A DNA stretch of 64,000 nucleotides, taken from positions 62,001 through 126,000 of the forward strand of contig NZ_QENU01000001.1 of NCBI RefSeq assembly GCF_003096995.1. Direction: 5' to 3'. The notes below the pieces were generated by a model. It was not told the origin of the DNA. It did not search any database and saw nothing but the letters and a program-made list of their open reading frames with translations. Source of the stretch: Alitibacter langaaensis DSM 22999. Lineage in GTDB: Bacteria > Pseudomonadota > Gammaproteobacteria > Enterobacterales > Pasteurellaceae. Position numbers and translations under genes: made by a program. Positions 19,192 to 28,076 of this stretch are shown here, piece after piece (position 1 is the first letter of the stretch; each line of letters begins with the position of its first letter).

Positions 19192-19956
19192 ATGGCATTA
19201 CTTGAAATTAATCAATTAGTTAAAAATTATGGCAATGTGACCGCACTTCACGGCATTAATTTATCAGTGCAAAAAGGCGAAGTAGTCGTGATTCTAGGGC
19301 CTTCAGGCTGTGGAAAAAGTACCTTATTGCGTTGCATTAATGGTTTGGAAGAAATTAAAAGTGGCGAATTGCTGTTAGCGGGTAAAGGCATGCTTGGGAA
19401 AGATATTTCTTGGGTGAATGCACGCCAACATATTGGTATGGTATTCCAAAGTTATGAATTATTTTCCCATATGTCGGTGATCGACAATATTTTGCTCGGT
19501 CCTTTAAAAGTACAAAAACGTAAACGTGAAGAAGTGGAAAAACAAGCCGATGAATTGTTAAAACGAGTGGGCTTGTATGAGCGAAAAAATGCTTATCCAC
19601 GAGAATTATCTGGTGGGCAAAAACAGCGTATTGCGATTGTGCGTTCGTTATGTATGAACCCAGAAATTATGCTATTTGACGAAGTGACCGCCGCGCTCGA
19701 TCCTGAAATGGTGCGTGAAGTGCTTGACGTAATATTAGGGTTAGCCAAAGAAGGCATGACGATGTTAATCGTCACCCACGAAATGGGTTTTGCTCGCCAA
19801 GTGGCAGATCGTATTATCTTTATGGACAAAGGCGAAATCATAGAACAAGCCAAACCAGAAGATTTCTTCACAAACCCAACAACTGATCGTGCCAAAGCCT
19901 TTTTAAATATCCTAAATTACGAACCGCGAGGCACGGATTATCTCGAAAATATTTAG
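19192..19956 (+). CDS. Polar amino acid ABC transporter ATP-binding protein (probable cysteine)
   Basis: ATPase of the uptake system, 254 aa. It has Walker [10 protein letters not shown] near residue 34, the signature LSGGQKQR, Walker [15 protein letters not shown] and the switch histidine in VTHEMGFA. The Walker B region reads DEVTAALD where many relatives have DEPTSALD. It starts 9 bases after the second permease. A strong terminator follows, separating it from the binding protein gene. An uptake signal lies near the 5' end of the gene. Confidence 0.87.
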   Translation: MALLEINQLVKNYGNVTALHGINLSVQKGEVVVILGPSGCGKSTLLRCINGLEEIKSGELLLAGKGMLGKDISWVNARQHIGMVFQSYELFSHMSVIDNILLGPLKVQKRKREEVEKQADELLKRVGLYERKNAYPRELSGGQKQRIAIVRSLCMNPEIMLFDEVTAALDPEMVREVLDVILGLAKEGMTMLIVTHEMGFARQVADRIIFMDKGEIIEQAKPEDFFTNPTTDRAKAFLNILNYEPRGTDYLENI

Positions 19957-20011
19957 TCATTATTTTAGACGAACATCTTTTCATTGATGAAAAGAAATAT
20001 TTTCTCATTTT

Positions 20012-20049
20012 TGACCGCACTTTGAGCCTATCAAGTGCGGTCATTTTTT
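20012..20049 (+). terminator. Terminator of paired uptake signals after the ATPase gene
   Basis: TGACCGCACTT (20012-20022) and AAGTGCGGTCA (20033-20043) form an 11-bp perfect stem with a 10-base loop, followed by TTTTTT. It separates the permease-ATPase transcript from the binding protein gene. Confidence 0.88.
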
Positions 20050-20170
20050 GCGCTGTTTTTTATATCAAAATTTTATATTAAATCTCAAATAATTATTTCC
20101 TTTTGTATAAACCTTATTTTTATAATGATGAAAATACAAAAACACAACATTTACTTTTTAAGGAAATCCT

Positions 20171-21031
20171 ATGAAAGCAATCAAGAAAATCACTGCATTA
20201 GCAGCAACCTTAGTTCTCGCATTGGGCGTCAGTGCTTGCAATGATAAAAACGACAGCAAACCCGCTAACGATGCACAGAAATCTTCTGCGATCGAACGCA
20301 TTAAACAAGCCGATAAAATTCGTATTGGTGTATTTAGCGATAAACCGCCATTTGGTTATGTAGATAAAGACGGCAAAAACCAAGGCTTTGACATTGAAAT
20401 TGCTAAAGCCTTAACCAAAGATTTATTAGGCGATGAAAACAAAGTGGAATTTGTTCTCGTGGAAGCGGCAAACCGTGCTGAATATTTACTTTCCAATAAA
20501 GTCGATATCACCCTTGCGAACTTCACCGTCACTCCAGCGCGCCAAGAAGTGGTGGATTTTGCCAAACCTTATATGAAAGTTGCACTAGGGATCGTTTCTA
20601 AAGATGGTGCTGTAATCACCGATGTGAAACAATTGGAAGGTAAAACTTTATTAGTGAACAAAGGTACAACCGCAGATGCTTATTTCACTAAAAACTTCCC
20701 ACAAATCAAATTATTAAAATTTGAACAAAATACCGAAACCTTTGAAGCGTTGCGTGATGGTCGAGGCGATGCTCTCGCGCATGATAATGCCTTATTGTTT
20801 GCGTGGGCAAAAGAGAATCCTGGTTTCACTGTGGGCGTAAAAGAATTAGGCGATATTGATTTCATCGCAGGCGCCGTACGCAAAGAAGACAAAGATTTGC
20901 TTGAATGGCTAAGTGCCGAAACAGAAAAATTAGGCAAAGAAGGTGTATTAAACCAAGCCTATGAGAAAGTATTAAAACCGATCTATGGCGATAGCATCAA
21001 ACCAGAAGATATTGTTGTAGAATATAAATAA
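20171..21031 (+). CDS. CjaA-like amino acid (probably cysteine) binding lipoprotein
   Basis: Periplasmic solute-binding protein of SBP family 3. The signal has a lipobox (LGVSAC), so the mature protein is probably anchored by Cys23 in the inner membrane. Segments such as IRIGVFSDKPPFGYVD, VEFVLVEAANRAEYL, NKGTTADAYFTKNFP and RGDALAHDNALLFAW closely resemble Campylobacter CjaA, a cysteine-binding protein, as I recall it. It lies after a terminator and has a TATAAT at 20121-20126 with a weak -35, so it may be expressed separately and at a higher level than the permeases. AAGGAA precedes the start. Confidence 0.82.
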   Translation: MKAIKKITALAATLVLALGVSACNDKNDSKPANDAQKSSAIERIKQADKIRIGVFSDKPPFGYVDKDGKNQGFDIEIAKALTKDLLGDENKVEFVLVEAANRAEYLLSNKVDITLANFTVTPARQEVVDFAKPYMKVALGIVSKDGAVITDVKQLEGKTLLVNKGTTADAYFTKNFPQIKLLKFEQNTETFEALRDGRGDALAHDNALLFAWAKENPGFTVGVKELGDIDFIAGAVRKEDKDLLEWLSAETEKLGKEGVLNQAYEKVLKPIYGDSIKPEDIVVEYK

Positions 21032-21047
21032 TCAGTGTATTAGCTAA

Positions 21048-21077
21048 AGTGCGGTCAAAATTGGCCGCATTTTTTAT
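21048..21077 (+). terminator. Terminator after the binding protein, half uptake signal
   Basis: TGCGGTCAA (21050-21058) pairs with TTGGCCGCA (21061-21069, one G-U), followed by TTTTTTATT. The left arm is an intact uptake signal; the right arm is no longer one. Confidence 0.7.
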
Positions 21078-21146
21078 TCCTAGCGAAGATAGCCGAACAG
21101 TGGTAAAGTAAATTCATAGGAAATGCGTTTAGATATAGAAATTATG

Positions 21147-23420
21147 ATGGAATTACAAAAAATTATTAAAGAAAATCGTTTAGGATTGCTGTTCCAGCAA
21201 GGTTCTTTTGGCATTGAAAAAGAAAGTCAACGTGTCCACCAAGATGGCTCGGTGGTGACATCGGCTCACCCAAAAGCCTTTGGCAATCGTTCATTTCACC
21301 CTTATATTCAAACCGATTTTGCGGAAAGTCAGTTAGAGCTGATCACGCCGCCGAATAAAACCTTAGAAGATACGATGCGTTGGTTGCAAACCATTCATGA
21401 AGTGGTGTTGCGAACCTTACCTGACGATGAATTTGTCTTTCCAATGAGTATGCCCGCAGGGTTGCCGCCTGAAAAAGAGATTAAAGTAGCACAGCTTGAT
21501 AACCCTGAAGATGTGGCATATCGCGAGCATTTAGTGCAATCTTATGGCGCGTACAAACAAATGGTGAGCGGTATTCACTATAATTTCCAACTTTCCCCTG
21601 AATTGATTAATGCGCTCTTTAATGCGCAAAGCCAATATCAAAGTAAAGTTGAATTCCAAAATGCAGTATATTTAAAATTAGCGAAAAATTTCCTTCGTTA
21701 TCAATGGGTTCTGATTTATCTCTTTTCGGCAACGCCAACAGTTGATGCCAATTATTTTAAAGAAGGCTCGCCATTGCAGCCGAATCAATATGTTCGTAGC
21801 CTGCGTTCTAGCCAATATGGTTATGTGAATGCGCCGGAAATTATTGTGTCTTTCGATTGCATTCCTGAATATGTAAAAACCTTAGAACATTGGGTGAATT
21901 CGGGCAAATTAATTGCAGAGAAAGAATTTTATTCTAACGTCCGTTTGCGTGGCGCGAAAAGAGCGCGCGAGTTCCTACAAACGGGGATTCAATATTTAGA
22001 GTTCCGCTTATTTGATCTGAATCCATTTGAACAATATGGCATGGCGCTTAACGATGCCAAATTCGTTCATTATTTCATTTTATGTATGTTATGGATTGAT
22101 GAAATCGCGGATCAAGCAGGCGTTGAAGAAGGCAAAGCGCGTTTAGCCGAAGTGGCTTTTGAAGACCCTCGCCAACAAACGAAATATGCAAGTGAAGGCG
22201 AACGTTTGCTTTCTGCTATGATCGCTATGCTTAATGAGATTGGCGCTGACGAAAGTGCGGTCAAAATTGTGAAAGAAAAATTAGCACAATTTGCTCAGCC
22301 TGAATTAACCCTTTGCGCGCGTTTGGTCGCAGAAATTCAATCGGCAGGTGGTTATCAAGCATTAGGTGCAAAATTGGCGCAACAATATAAAACCCATGCT
22401 TTTGAGCGTTTCTATGCACTTTCTGCCTTTGATAATATGGAGCTATCAACCCAAGCGTTGATGTTCGATGTGATTCAAAAAGGGTTGAGCATGGAAATCC
22501 TTGATGAAAATGACCAATTCCTACGCCTGCAATTTGGCGATCATTTTGAATATGTGAAAAACGGCAATATGACCAGCCATGACAGCTATATTTCCCCATT
22601 GATTATGGAAAACAAAGTTGTCACCAAAAAAGTCTTGCAAAAAGCAGGGTTCAATGTGCCGCAAAGTAAAGAATTTACCAGCGTTGAACAGGCGGTGGCG
22701 AACTATCCATTATTTGAAGGCAAAGCTGTGGTGATAAAACCCAAATCCACTAACTTTGGTTTAGGCATAACCATTTTCCAACAGGGTGTCACCAATCGTG
22801 AAGACTTTGCCAAGGCGATCGAAATTGCATTCCGTGAAGATAAAGAAGTGATGGTCGAAGATTATCTAGTCGGAACGGAATACCGTTTCTTTGTGCTAGG
22901 CGATGAAACCCTTGCCGTCTTGTTACGCGTGCCAGCAAATGTGGTGGGCGATGGCAAATCAACGGTTGCAGAACTTGTGGCAGCAAAAAATGCCCATCCA
23001 TTGCGTGGTGACGGCAGTCGCACACCATTGAAGAAAATTGCTTTGGGCGAAATCGAACAATTACAGCTCAAAGAACAAGGTTTAACGGTGGATAGCATTC
23101 CAGCAGAGGGGCAACTGGTGCAACTGCGTGCTAATTCAAATATCAGCACAGGCGGAGACAGCATTGATATGACAGATGAAATGCATCCAAGTTATAAAGC
23201 GCTTGCGGTGGGCATTACCAAAGCTATGGGCGCTGCGGTTTGTGGCGTGGATCTGATTATTCCTGATCTGAAGAAACCCGCTGAAAATAATTTATCTTCT
23301 TGGGGCGTGATTGAAGCGAATTTTAACCCGATGATGATGATGCATATTTTCCCCTATTCGGGCAAATCTCGCCGATTGACGCACAACGTGCTAAAAATGT
23401 TGTTCCCTGAAATGCAGTAG
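21147..23420 (+). CDS. gshF: Bifunctional glutamate-cysteine ligase / glutathione synthetase (GshF)
   Basis: Single-chain enzyme that makes glutathione from Glu, Cys and Gly. The N-terminal half (to about residue 470) is a gamma-glutamylcysteine ligase (GSFGIEKESQRV, QLELITPP). The C-terminal part is an ATP-grasp domain (VVIKPKSTNFGLGITIFQQG, CGVDLIIPD, VIEANFNPMMMMH). Start choice: ATGs occur at 21123, 21144 and 21147. None has a well-spaced ribosome site, and 21147 gives 757 aa, which I recall as the length of the Pasteurella multocida enzyme. It follows a probable cysteine transporter, a logical substrate supply. H. influenzae, as I recall, lacks this gene and imports glutathione. Confidence 0.93.
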   Translation: MELQKIIKENRLGLLFQQGSFGIEKESQRVHQDGSVVTSAHPKAFGNRSFHPYIQTDFAESQLELITPPNKTLEDTMRWLQTIHEVVLRTLPDDEFVFPMSMPAGLPPEKEIKVAQLDNPEDVAYREHLVQSYGAYKQMVSGIHYNFQLSPELINALFNAQSQYQSKVEFQNAVYLKLAKNFLRYQWVLIYLFSATPTVDANYFKEGSPLQPNQYVRSLRSSQYGYVNAPEIIVSFDCIPEYVKTLEHWVNSGKLIAEKEFYSNVRLRGAKRAREFLQTGIQYLEFRLFDLNPFEQYGMALNDAKFVHYFILCMLWIDEIADQAGVEEGKARLAEVAFEDPRQQTKYASEGERLLSAMIAMLNEIGADESAVKIVKEKLAQFAQPELTLCARLVAEIQSAGGYQALGAKLAQQYKTHAFERFYALSAFDNMELSTQALMFDVIQKGLSMEILDENDQFLRLQFGDHFEYVKNGNMTSHDSYISPLIMENKVVTKKVLQKAGFNVPQSKEFTSVEQAVANYPLFEGKAVVIKPKSTNFGLGITIFQQGVTNREDFAKAIEIAFREDKEVMVEDYLVGTEYRFFVLGDETLAVLLRVPANVVGDGKSTVAELVAAKNAHPLRGDGSRTPLKKIALGEIEQLQLKEQGLTVDSIPAEGQLVQLRANSNISTGGDSIDMTDEMHPSYKALAVGITKAMGAAVCGVDLIIPDLKKPAENNLSSWGVIEANFNPMMMMHIFPYSGKSRRLTHNVLKMLFPEMQ

Positions 23421-23442
23421 CATTAAGCTAACAAACATAGAC

Positions 23443-23480
23443 AATGAGCCGAATAATTCAATTATTCGGTTCATTTTTTT
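23443..23480 (+). terminator. Terminator after gshF
   Basis: A long AT-rich inverted repeat (23443-23458 with 23460-23475, one G-U) with GCCGAAT in the stem is followed by a run of T's. The hairpin top probably opens to a loop of a few bases. Confidence 0.8.
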
Positions 23481-23636
23481 GTGGATTGTATAGAAAATTT
23501 TGATAAATTTGACCGCACTTTGATGAATTTGAGTGCATCGCAGAAAGCGAATTTAGTGGCATTTTTAAAAGATCTGGGTGGAAATTAGACGGAATTGGTT
23601 TATACTTTTCACCATATTTTTCTATTCCCCAATCCA

Positions 23637-24698
23637 ATGATAAAACAAGAATTTAGTTTAGAACCCAAAGAATTTCAGCGTTTGCAATCCCTTTGCGGCG
23701 CGTTTGACAGCCATCTTCAGTTGATCGAGAAAGAATTTAATCTCGTCATTGCCCGCCGTGATTTTGATTTTCAGATTTATCCAGCTGCGGAAAACCCCAC
23801 CGCCTATGAACAAAAATTAGCGCAAAGTGCGGTCGAATTAATCAAAAATTTATATGTGGAAACCGCTTCGGTAAAAGGCAAAATTAAAGAGTTAGATTTA
23901 GAAGATATTCATCTTGCCATTCGTGAAAGTAAAATGCTCAGCCAAGATCGTGTGGAAAGTCAGGTTTATAGCACCGCCATTAAAACCAAGCGCGGCGTGA
24001 TTAAACCGCGGGGCAAACATCAAATTGAGTATTTGCACAATATTCTGACCCACGATATTAGCTTTGGCATTGGGCCCGCAGGCACAGGGAAAACCTTTTT
24101 AGCGGTGGCGGCCGCGGTGGAAGCGTTAGAACGCCAAGAAATTCGCCGCATTTTGCTCACTCGCCCTGCAGTAGAAGCTGGCGAAAAATTGGGCTTTTTA
24201 CCTGGCGATCTTGGTTCAAAAATTGAACCGTATTTACGCCCGCTTTATGATGCCTTATTTGAAATGCTCGGTTTTGAACGGGTAGAAAAACTGATGGAAC
24301 GCAAGGTAATTGAAATTGCCCCCCTTGCTTATATGCGTGGTCGCACCCTAAATGACAGCTTTATTATCCTTGATGAAAGCCAAAACACCACGGTGGAACA
24401 AATGAAAATGTTCTTAACCCGCATCGGTTTTAATTCCAAAGCAGTGATTACTGGCGATGTTACTCAAGTCGATTTACCACGCAGCCAAAAATCTGGCTTA
24501 AAACACGCCATTGATGTACTTTCTAGCGTGTCGGAACTCAGTTTTAACTATTTTGATAGCCAAGACATTGTGCGCCATCCAGTGGTTGCCAAAGTCGTAC
24601 AAGCCTATGAAAAATGGGAAAAAGAAGATGAAGCGCGCAAACAAAGTCTTGCCGAACAACGCCGTTTAGAGCGGGAACAGATGGATCGCCATGACTAA
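23637..24698 (+). CDS. ybeZ: PhoH-like ATPase (YbeZ)
   Basis: Cytoplasmic P-loop ATPase of the PhoH family, usually next to ybeY and thought to work with it in rRNA processing. It shows Walker A GPAGTGKTF near residue 148 and Walker B FIILDESQN, then MFLTRIGFNSKAVITGD. The frame is open to a TTG at 23595, but the ATG at 23637 gives the normal N-terminus and 353 aa. The C-terminus is a charged tail. It overlaps thiN by 8 bases. An uptake signal lies inside near 23825. Confidence 0.9.
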   Translation: MIKQEFSLEPKEFQRLQSLCGAFDSHLQLIEKEFNLVIARRDFDFQIYPAAENPTAYEQKLAQSAVELIKNLYVETASVKGKIKELDLEDIHLAIRESKMLSQDRVESQVYSTAIKTKRGVIKPRGKHQIEYLHNILTHDISFGIGPAGTGKTFLAVAAAVEALERQEIRRILLTRPAVEAGEKLGFLPGDLGSKIEPYLRPLYDALFEMLGFERVEKLMERKVIEIAPLAYMRGRTLNDSFIILDESQNTTVEQMKMFLTRIGFNSKAVITGDVTQVDLPRSQKSGLKHAIDVLSSVSELSFNYFDSQDIVRHPVVAKVVQAYEKWEKEDEARKQSLAEQRRLEREQMDRHD

Positions 24699-25323
24699 CA
24701 TTGCTTTTATTGCGGGCGGCGAATTTAGTCCATTGCAAAATCACTATGATTTTTATGTCGGCATTGATCGTGGGTGTTTGTTTTTATTAAATAATGGCTT
24801 GCCGCTGGATTTTGCCATCGGTGATTTTGACAGCATTTCCGCCGCAGATTTAGCGAAAATTCAACAAGCGACTAAGCATTTTATTCAAGCGCCCACAGCA
24901 AAAAATGATACGGATACCGAGCTGGCATTAAAAACTATTTTTGCTCAATACCCTCAAGCCAAAGCCACCATTTATGGGGGATTCGGCGGCAGATTGGATC
25001 ACCTTTTAGCGAATGTTTTTTTGCCCTCAGATCCTGAATTAGCGCCTTTTATGCAGCAAATTAGCTTGATCGATGGGCAAAATGTTGTGAGCTATGCACC
25101 ATCGGGTCTGCACCGAGTGAAGCGGATTGATAACATGAAATATGTGTCTTTTATGACTGACGGCAACGCTGATTTAACGATTTTGAATGCCAAATATGAT
25201 CTAACTCCAAGCAATTTCTTTAAGAAAAAAATCTATTCAAGCAATGAATTTATTGGCGATTTTATCGATGTGTCCGTTGATTCAGGCTATGTAGTGATTA
25301 TACAAACCAAAGACAGAGAATAA
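24691..25323 (+). CDS. thiN: Thiamine diphosphokinase
   Basis: Transfers pyrophosphate from ATP to thiamine, making the cofactor directly. The 210-aa protein has the family motifs [18 protein letters not shown] and [13 protein letters not shown], and a C-terminal beta-rich substrate domain. It overlaps the ybeZ end by 8 bases and ends 2 bases before ybeY, so all three are probably co-translated. In E. coli ybeZ and ybeY are adjacent; this gene is inserted between them here. No TPP riboswitch is visible nearby. Confidence 0.88.
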   Translation: MTNIAFIAGGEFSPLQNHYDFYVGIDRGCLFLLNNGLPLDFAIGDFDSISAADLAKIQQATKHFIQAPTAKNDTDTELALKTIFAQYPQAKATIYGGFGGRLDHLLANVFLPSDPELAPFMQQISLIDGQNVVSYAPSGLHRVKRIDNMKYVSFMTDGNADLTILNAKYDLTPSNFFKKKIYSSNEFIGDFIDVSVDSGYVVIIQTKDRE

Positions 25324-25325
25324 AA

Positions 25326-25793
25326 ATGAAAAACGTCCTTATTGATCTTCAAATTGCCAGTGAAGATGAAACCAATCTTCCCACTCTCGAACAATTCACC
25401 GAATGGGCAACGAAAGCGGTTCGTGCAGAGAATATTGAGCCTGAAATAACCATTCGCATCGTGGATGAAGCTGAAAGCCACCATTTGAATTTAACTTATC
25501 GTGGCAAAGATCGCCCGACTAACGTGCTTTCATTTCCCTTTGAATGTCCTGATGAAGTGGAATTGCCCTTGTTGGGGGATTTGATTATCTGCCGCCAAGT
25601 GGTGGAACGAGAAGCGCAGGAACAAGGCAAGCCATTATTCGCTCATTGGGCGCATATGGTCGTACACGGCAGCCTGCATTTATTGGGCTATGATCACATT
25701 GAAGATGATGAAGCCGTTGAAATGGAAAGCCTTGAAACCCAGATTATGACAGGCTTAGGCTTTGAAGATCCTTATTCTTATGACGAAGAATAA
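25326..25793 (+). CDS. ybeY: Endoribonuclease YbeY
   Basis: Single-strand RNase for 16S rRNA 3' maturation and ribosome quality control. The zinc motif [11 protein letters not shown] is near residue 118, with the conserved [14 protein letters not shown] upstream. The 155-aa length matches the solved H. influenzae HI0004 protein family. It follows thiN by 2 bases. Confidence 0.95.
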   Translation: MKNVLIDLQIASEDETNLPTLEQFTEWATKAVRAENIEPEITIRIVDEAESHHLNLTYRGKDRPTNVLSFPFECPDEVELPLLGDLIICRQVVEREAQEQGKPLFAHWAHMVVHGSLHLLGYDHIEDDEAVEMESLETQIMTGLGFEDPYSYDEE

Positions 25794-25804
25794 TTCCATT
25801 CGCT

Positions 25805-27778
25805 ATGCAACAACGCCAGCTCGAAATTATTTATGATGAAAATCGACCGCACTTTTTTGCCAATGCACCGCTTTTAGCAAGCAAAAGTGCGGTCATTTTA
25901 TCGCCTGAAAATTTTAGCAAAGCGAAAAACTTGCTCGGTCAAGAGTTTGAGCAGATTTTATTTGATGCGCGCGAATCACTGAATTTAGACGCTTTAGCCA
26001 TCGCCGCAGGCACAATTAAAGCAGGGGGTAAGTTGCTTTTATGGTTAACTCAAAATGCCCGTATTGATTTAGATAGCCAGCGTTGGTCTGGTGTGGCACA
26101 AGGCATTTTCACTCCTAATTTTGATCATCACCTGTGGCAATGCATTGAAAAACATTCTCAAAAAACAACCGCACTTAGCCCTTATTCCGCGATTTCTTCG
26201 CTAGAATTGCAAGCTAATTTCAAATCACAAACTACGCCAGATCCGCAAGCTAAGCTAGAACCGAGAGCTACGCGACAACAGCAAGCTATCATTAATCAAA
26301 TTTTGGCGCAGCAAGCGGATATTTTTATCGTTACCGCCAAGCGTGGGCGCGGCAAATCAGCGTTAGCGGGTATGCTGATTAATCAGCTCCTTGCGAAGCA
26401 AGTTCAGCAACACTCAACGCCGCAAACCCAGCAACCGTCAATTCAGCAAGTTTATGTGACTGCGCCCAATAAAAGTGCGGTCAAAACGCTGCAAGATTTT
26501 GCAAAAGTAGAACTGAATTTTATTGCCCCCGATGAACTGGTAGCGCAAATTCAACAACAGCCCCAATATTTTGCCGAAGATTGGCTCTTTATTGATGAAG
26601 CGGCGCAGTTGTCGCTGCCAATGCTGAACGAACTTATTTCTACCTTTAAGCATATCGTCATCACCACCACGATTCATAGTTACGAGGGAACGGGGCGCGG
26701 TTTTTTATTAAAATTTTTAACCAATTTGCACCGCACTTATCAACATTTTGAATTAACCCAACCGCTGCGTTGGGGGGGAAATGATCCCTTAGAAGCATTT
26801 ATTGATGAATTATTGCTGCTAGAAGCGGAAGATAACTTGCCCCAGCCCGAATTTGAAGCGCAAAGTGCGGTCAAATTTCGCCAAGTTTTTCAACCAGAAG
26901 TGGCGAAACGTATTGTGCATTTTTATGGCTTGTTGACCTTAGCTCATTATTGCACTTCGCCTTTAGATCTTCGCCGTTTGTTCGATGCGCCTAAGCAGCA
27001 ATTTTATGTGGCAGAAAAGGAATCAGCGTTGCTAGGATGTGCTTGGTTGATCGAGGAAGGCGGTTTGCAAGATCTTCATTTAATTGAACAAATTTGTCGT
27101 GGCGAACGCCGCCCAAAAGGCAACCTTGTGGCGCAATCCTTAGCCTTTCATTTTCATTCGCCAGAGGCGTGCCAATTAACATCGTTGCGCATTTCGCGTA
27201 TTGCGGTGCAACCTAAATGGCAGCAAAATGGCATTGGGCAAAGGCTAATCGGAAAAGTCGCGGAAAATGCGGCAGTGGATTTTCTCTCAGTGAGTTTTGG
27301 TTATACCCAAGAATTACAGGCATTTTGGCAAAAGTGCGGTTTTATTTTAGTGCAAATGAGTGGGCATAAAGAAGCGACCAGCGGCTGTTATTCCGCCATT
27401 GCCGTGCGAGCAATTTCCGCTCAAGGCAAGGCGTTGGTGGAAAAATTACAGAAACATTTTTTGCGTGATGTTGCCCTTTCTTTTCATCCGCTGGCGGCTC
27501 AATTCGCTCAAGGCGAAATTGATTGGCAACTCAATGACAGAGATTGGTTATCGCTAAAAAACTTTGCTCATTTTCACCGCACTTTGGCAGCGGCTTTGCC
27601 CGCGATTTGTCGTTTGCTTGCTATGGCTGAACCGCAAGATTGCCCGTTACTTCGAGATTACTGTTTAAATTCGAGCTCGGATAAGGCTTTACAGGGCGGC
27701 AAGAAAAACTGGCTTGCCCAATGTCGTTTGGAAGTCAAAAATTGGCTGAGAAAATATGAAGCTCAGCATAGAGCTTAA
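25805..27778 (+). CDS. tmcA: tRNA(Met) cytidine acetyltransferase TmcA
   Basis: Makes N4-acetylcytidine at the wobble base of elongator tRNA-Met using acetyl-CoA and ATP. An N-terminal domain is followed by an RNA helicase-like module with Walker A AKRGRGKSALAG near residue 178 and Walker B LFIDEAAQL. A GNAT acetyltransferase (RISRIAVQPKWQQNGIGQRL) follows near residue 460, then a C-terminal tRNA-contact region. The 657-aa length is normal. It starts 11 bases after ybeY. Remarkably, eight uptake signals lie inside this one gene. A Gln/Pro-rich stretch near residues 199-215 interrupts the helicase part. Confidence 0.92.
   Translation: MQQRQLEIIYDENRPHFFANAPLLASKSAVILSPENFSKAKNLLGQEFEQILFDARESLNLDALAIAAGTIKAGGKLLLWLTQNARIDLDSQRWSGVAQGIFTPNFDHHLWQCIEKHSQKTTALSPYSAISSLELQANFKSQTTPDPQAKLEPRATRQQQAIINQILAQQADIFIVTAKRGRGKSALAGMLINQLLAKQVQQHSTPQTQQPSIQQVYVTAPNKSAVKTLQDFAKVELNFIAPDELVAQIQQQPQYFAEDWLFIDEAAQLSLPMLNELISTFKHIVITTTIHSYEGTGRGFLLKFLTNLHRTYQHFELTQPLRWGGNDPLEAFIDELLLLEAEDNLPQPEFEAQSAVKFRQVFQPEVAKRIVHFYGLLTLAHYCTSPLDLRRLFDAPKQQFYVAEKESALLGCAWLIEEGGLQDLHLIEQICRGERRPKGNLVAQSLAFHFHSPEACQLTSLRISRIAVQPKWQQNGIGQRLIGKVAENAAVDFLSVSFGYTQELQAFWQKCGFILVQMSGHKEATSGCYSAIAVRAISAQGKALVEKLQKHFLRDVALSFHPLAAQFAQGEIDWQLNDRDWLSLKNFAHFHRTLAAALPAICRLLAMAEPQDCPLLRDYCLNSSSDKALQGGKKNWLAQCRLEVKNWLRKYEAQHRA
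25846..27584. repeat. Cluster of eight DNA uptake signals inside tmcA
   Basis: Nine-base cores are at 25846, 25885, 26168, 26473, 26730, 26863, 27332 and 27576, with ACCGCACTT and AAGTGCGGT each occurring four times. This is about one per 220 bases against roughly one per kilobase in the rest of the window. Confidence 0.9.
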
Positions 27779-27801
27779 GATAATTGTTACAAGGAAATAT
27801 G

Positions 27802-27966
27802 ATGACTGAACAAAAAGAAAAACAAGGTTTTTTTAAGACATTAGTAAAAAAATATAACGAATTATGCAAGGACTTAGGTGTTGATAATGGTGCTTGTCGA
27901 AGTTGTACACCGATAGTGAAAGCCGATAAAAACGGCAATCTGCAAAAAAATGATGAAAAAATGTGA
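27802..27966 (+). CDS. Small uncharacterised cytosolic protein
   Basis: A 54-aa product that I do not recognise firmly (it may be a small Pasteurellaceae-specific family). It is highly charged, has no signal or membrane segment, and contains a CxxC-like group (GACRSC) plus one earlier cysteine (NELCKDLG). AAGGA at 27791-27795 is 6 bases before the ATG at 27802, favouring it over 27799 or a TTG at 27784. It follows tmcA by 23 bases and its stop codon lies inside the CRP site that controls the next gene. Coding status rests on the ribosome site, position and plausible composition. Confidence 0.65.
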   Translation: MTEQKEKQGFFKTLVKKYNELCKDLGVDNGACRSCTPIVKADKNGNLQKNDEKM

Positions 27967-27977
27967 TTGCGATCACA
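27962..27977. promoter_or_regulatory. CRP-binding site upstream of the CstA-family gene
   Basis: TGTGATTGCGATCACA is a perfect match to the TGTGA-N6-TCACA CRP palindrome. Its centre (27969.5) is about 72 bases upstream of the predicted start near 28042, a class I activator distance. It overlaps the stop codon of the small upstream gene. Confidence 0.88.
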
Positions 27978-28006
27978 GTATTTATGTTATCCCCCTGTTA
28001 ATGGCA

Positions 28007-28035
28007 TTTACAAGTTGTTAACAGCACTCTACAAT
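28007..28035 (+). promoter_or_regulatory. Promoter of the CstA-family gene
   Basis: TTTACA (28007-28012) and TACAAT (28030-28035) are 17 bases apart, giving a start near 28042 and a 35-base leader ending in AAGGA before the ATG. Confidence 0.75.
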
Positions 28036-28076
28036 ACGCGCGTTATATTTACTCTAACTTCATTTAAGGAAATCTC

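Noticed and set aside
27802..27966. Small gene as a YbdD/YjiX-type partner of CstA
   Set aside because: Sequence does not resemble that family as I recall it, and it lies upstream of the carrier gene and its promoter rather than downstream.
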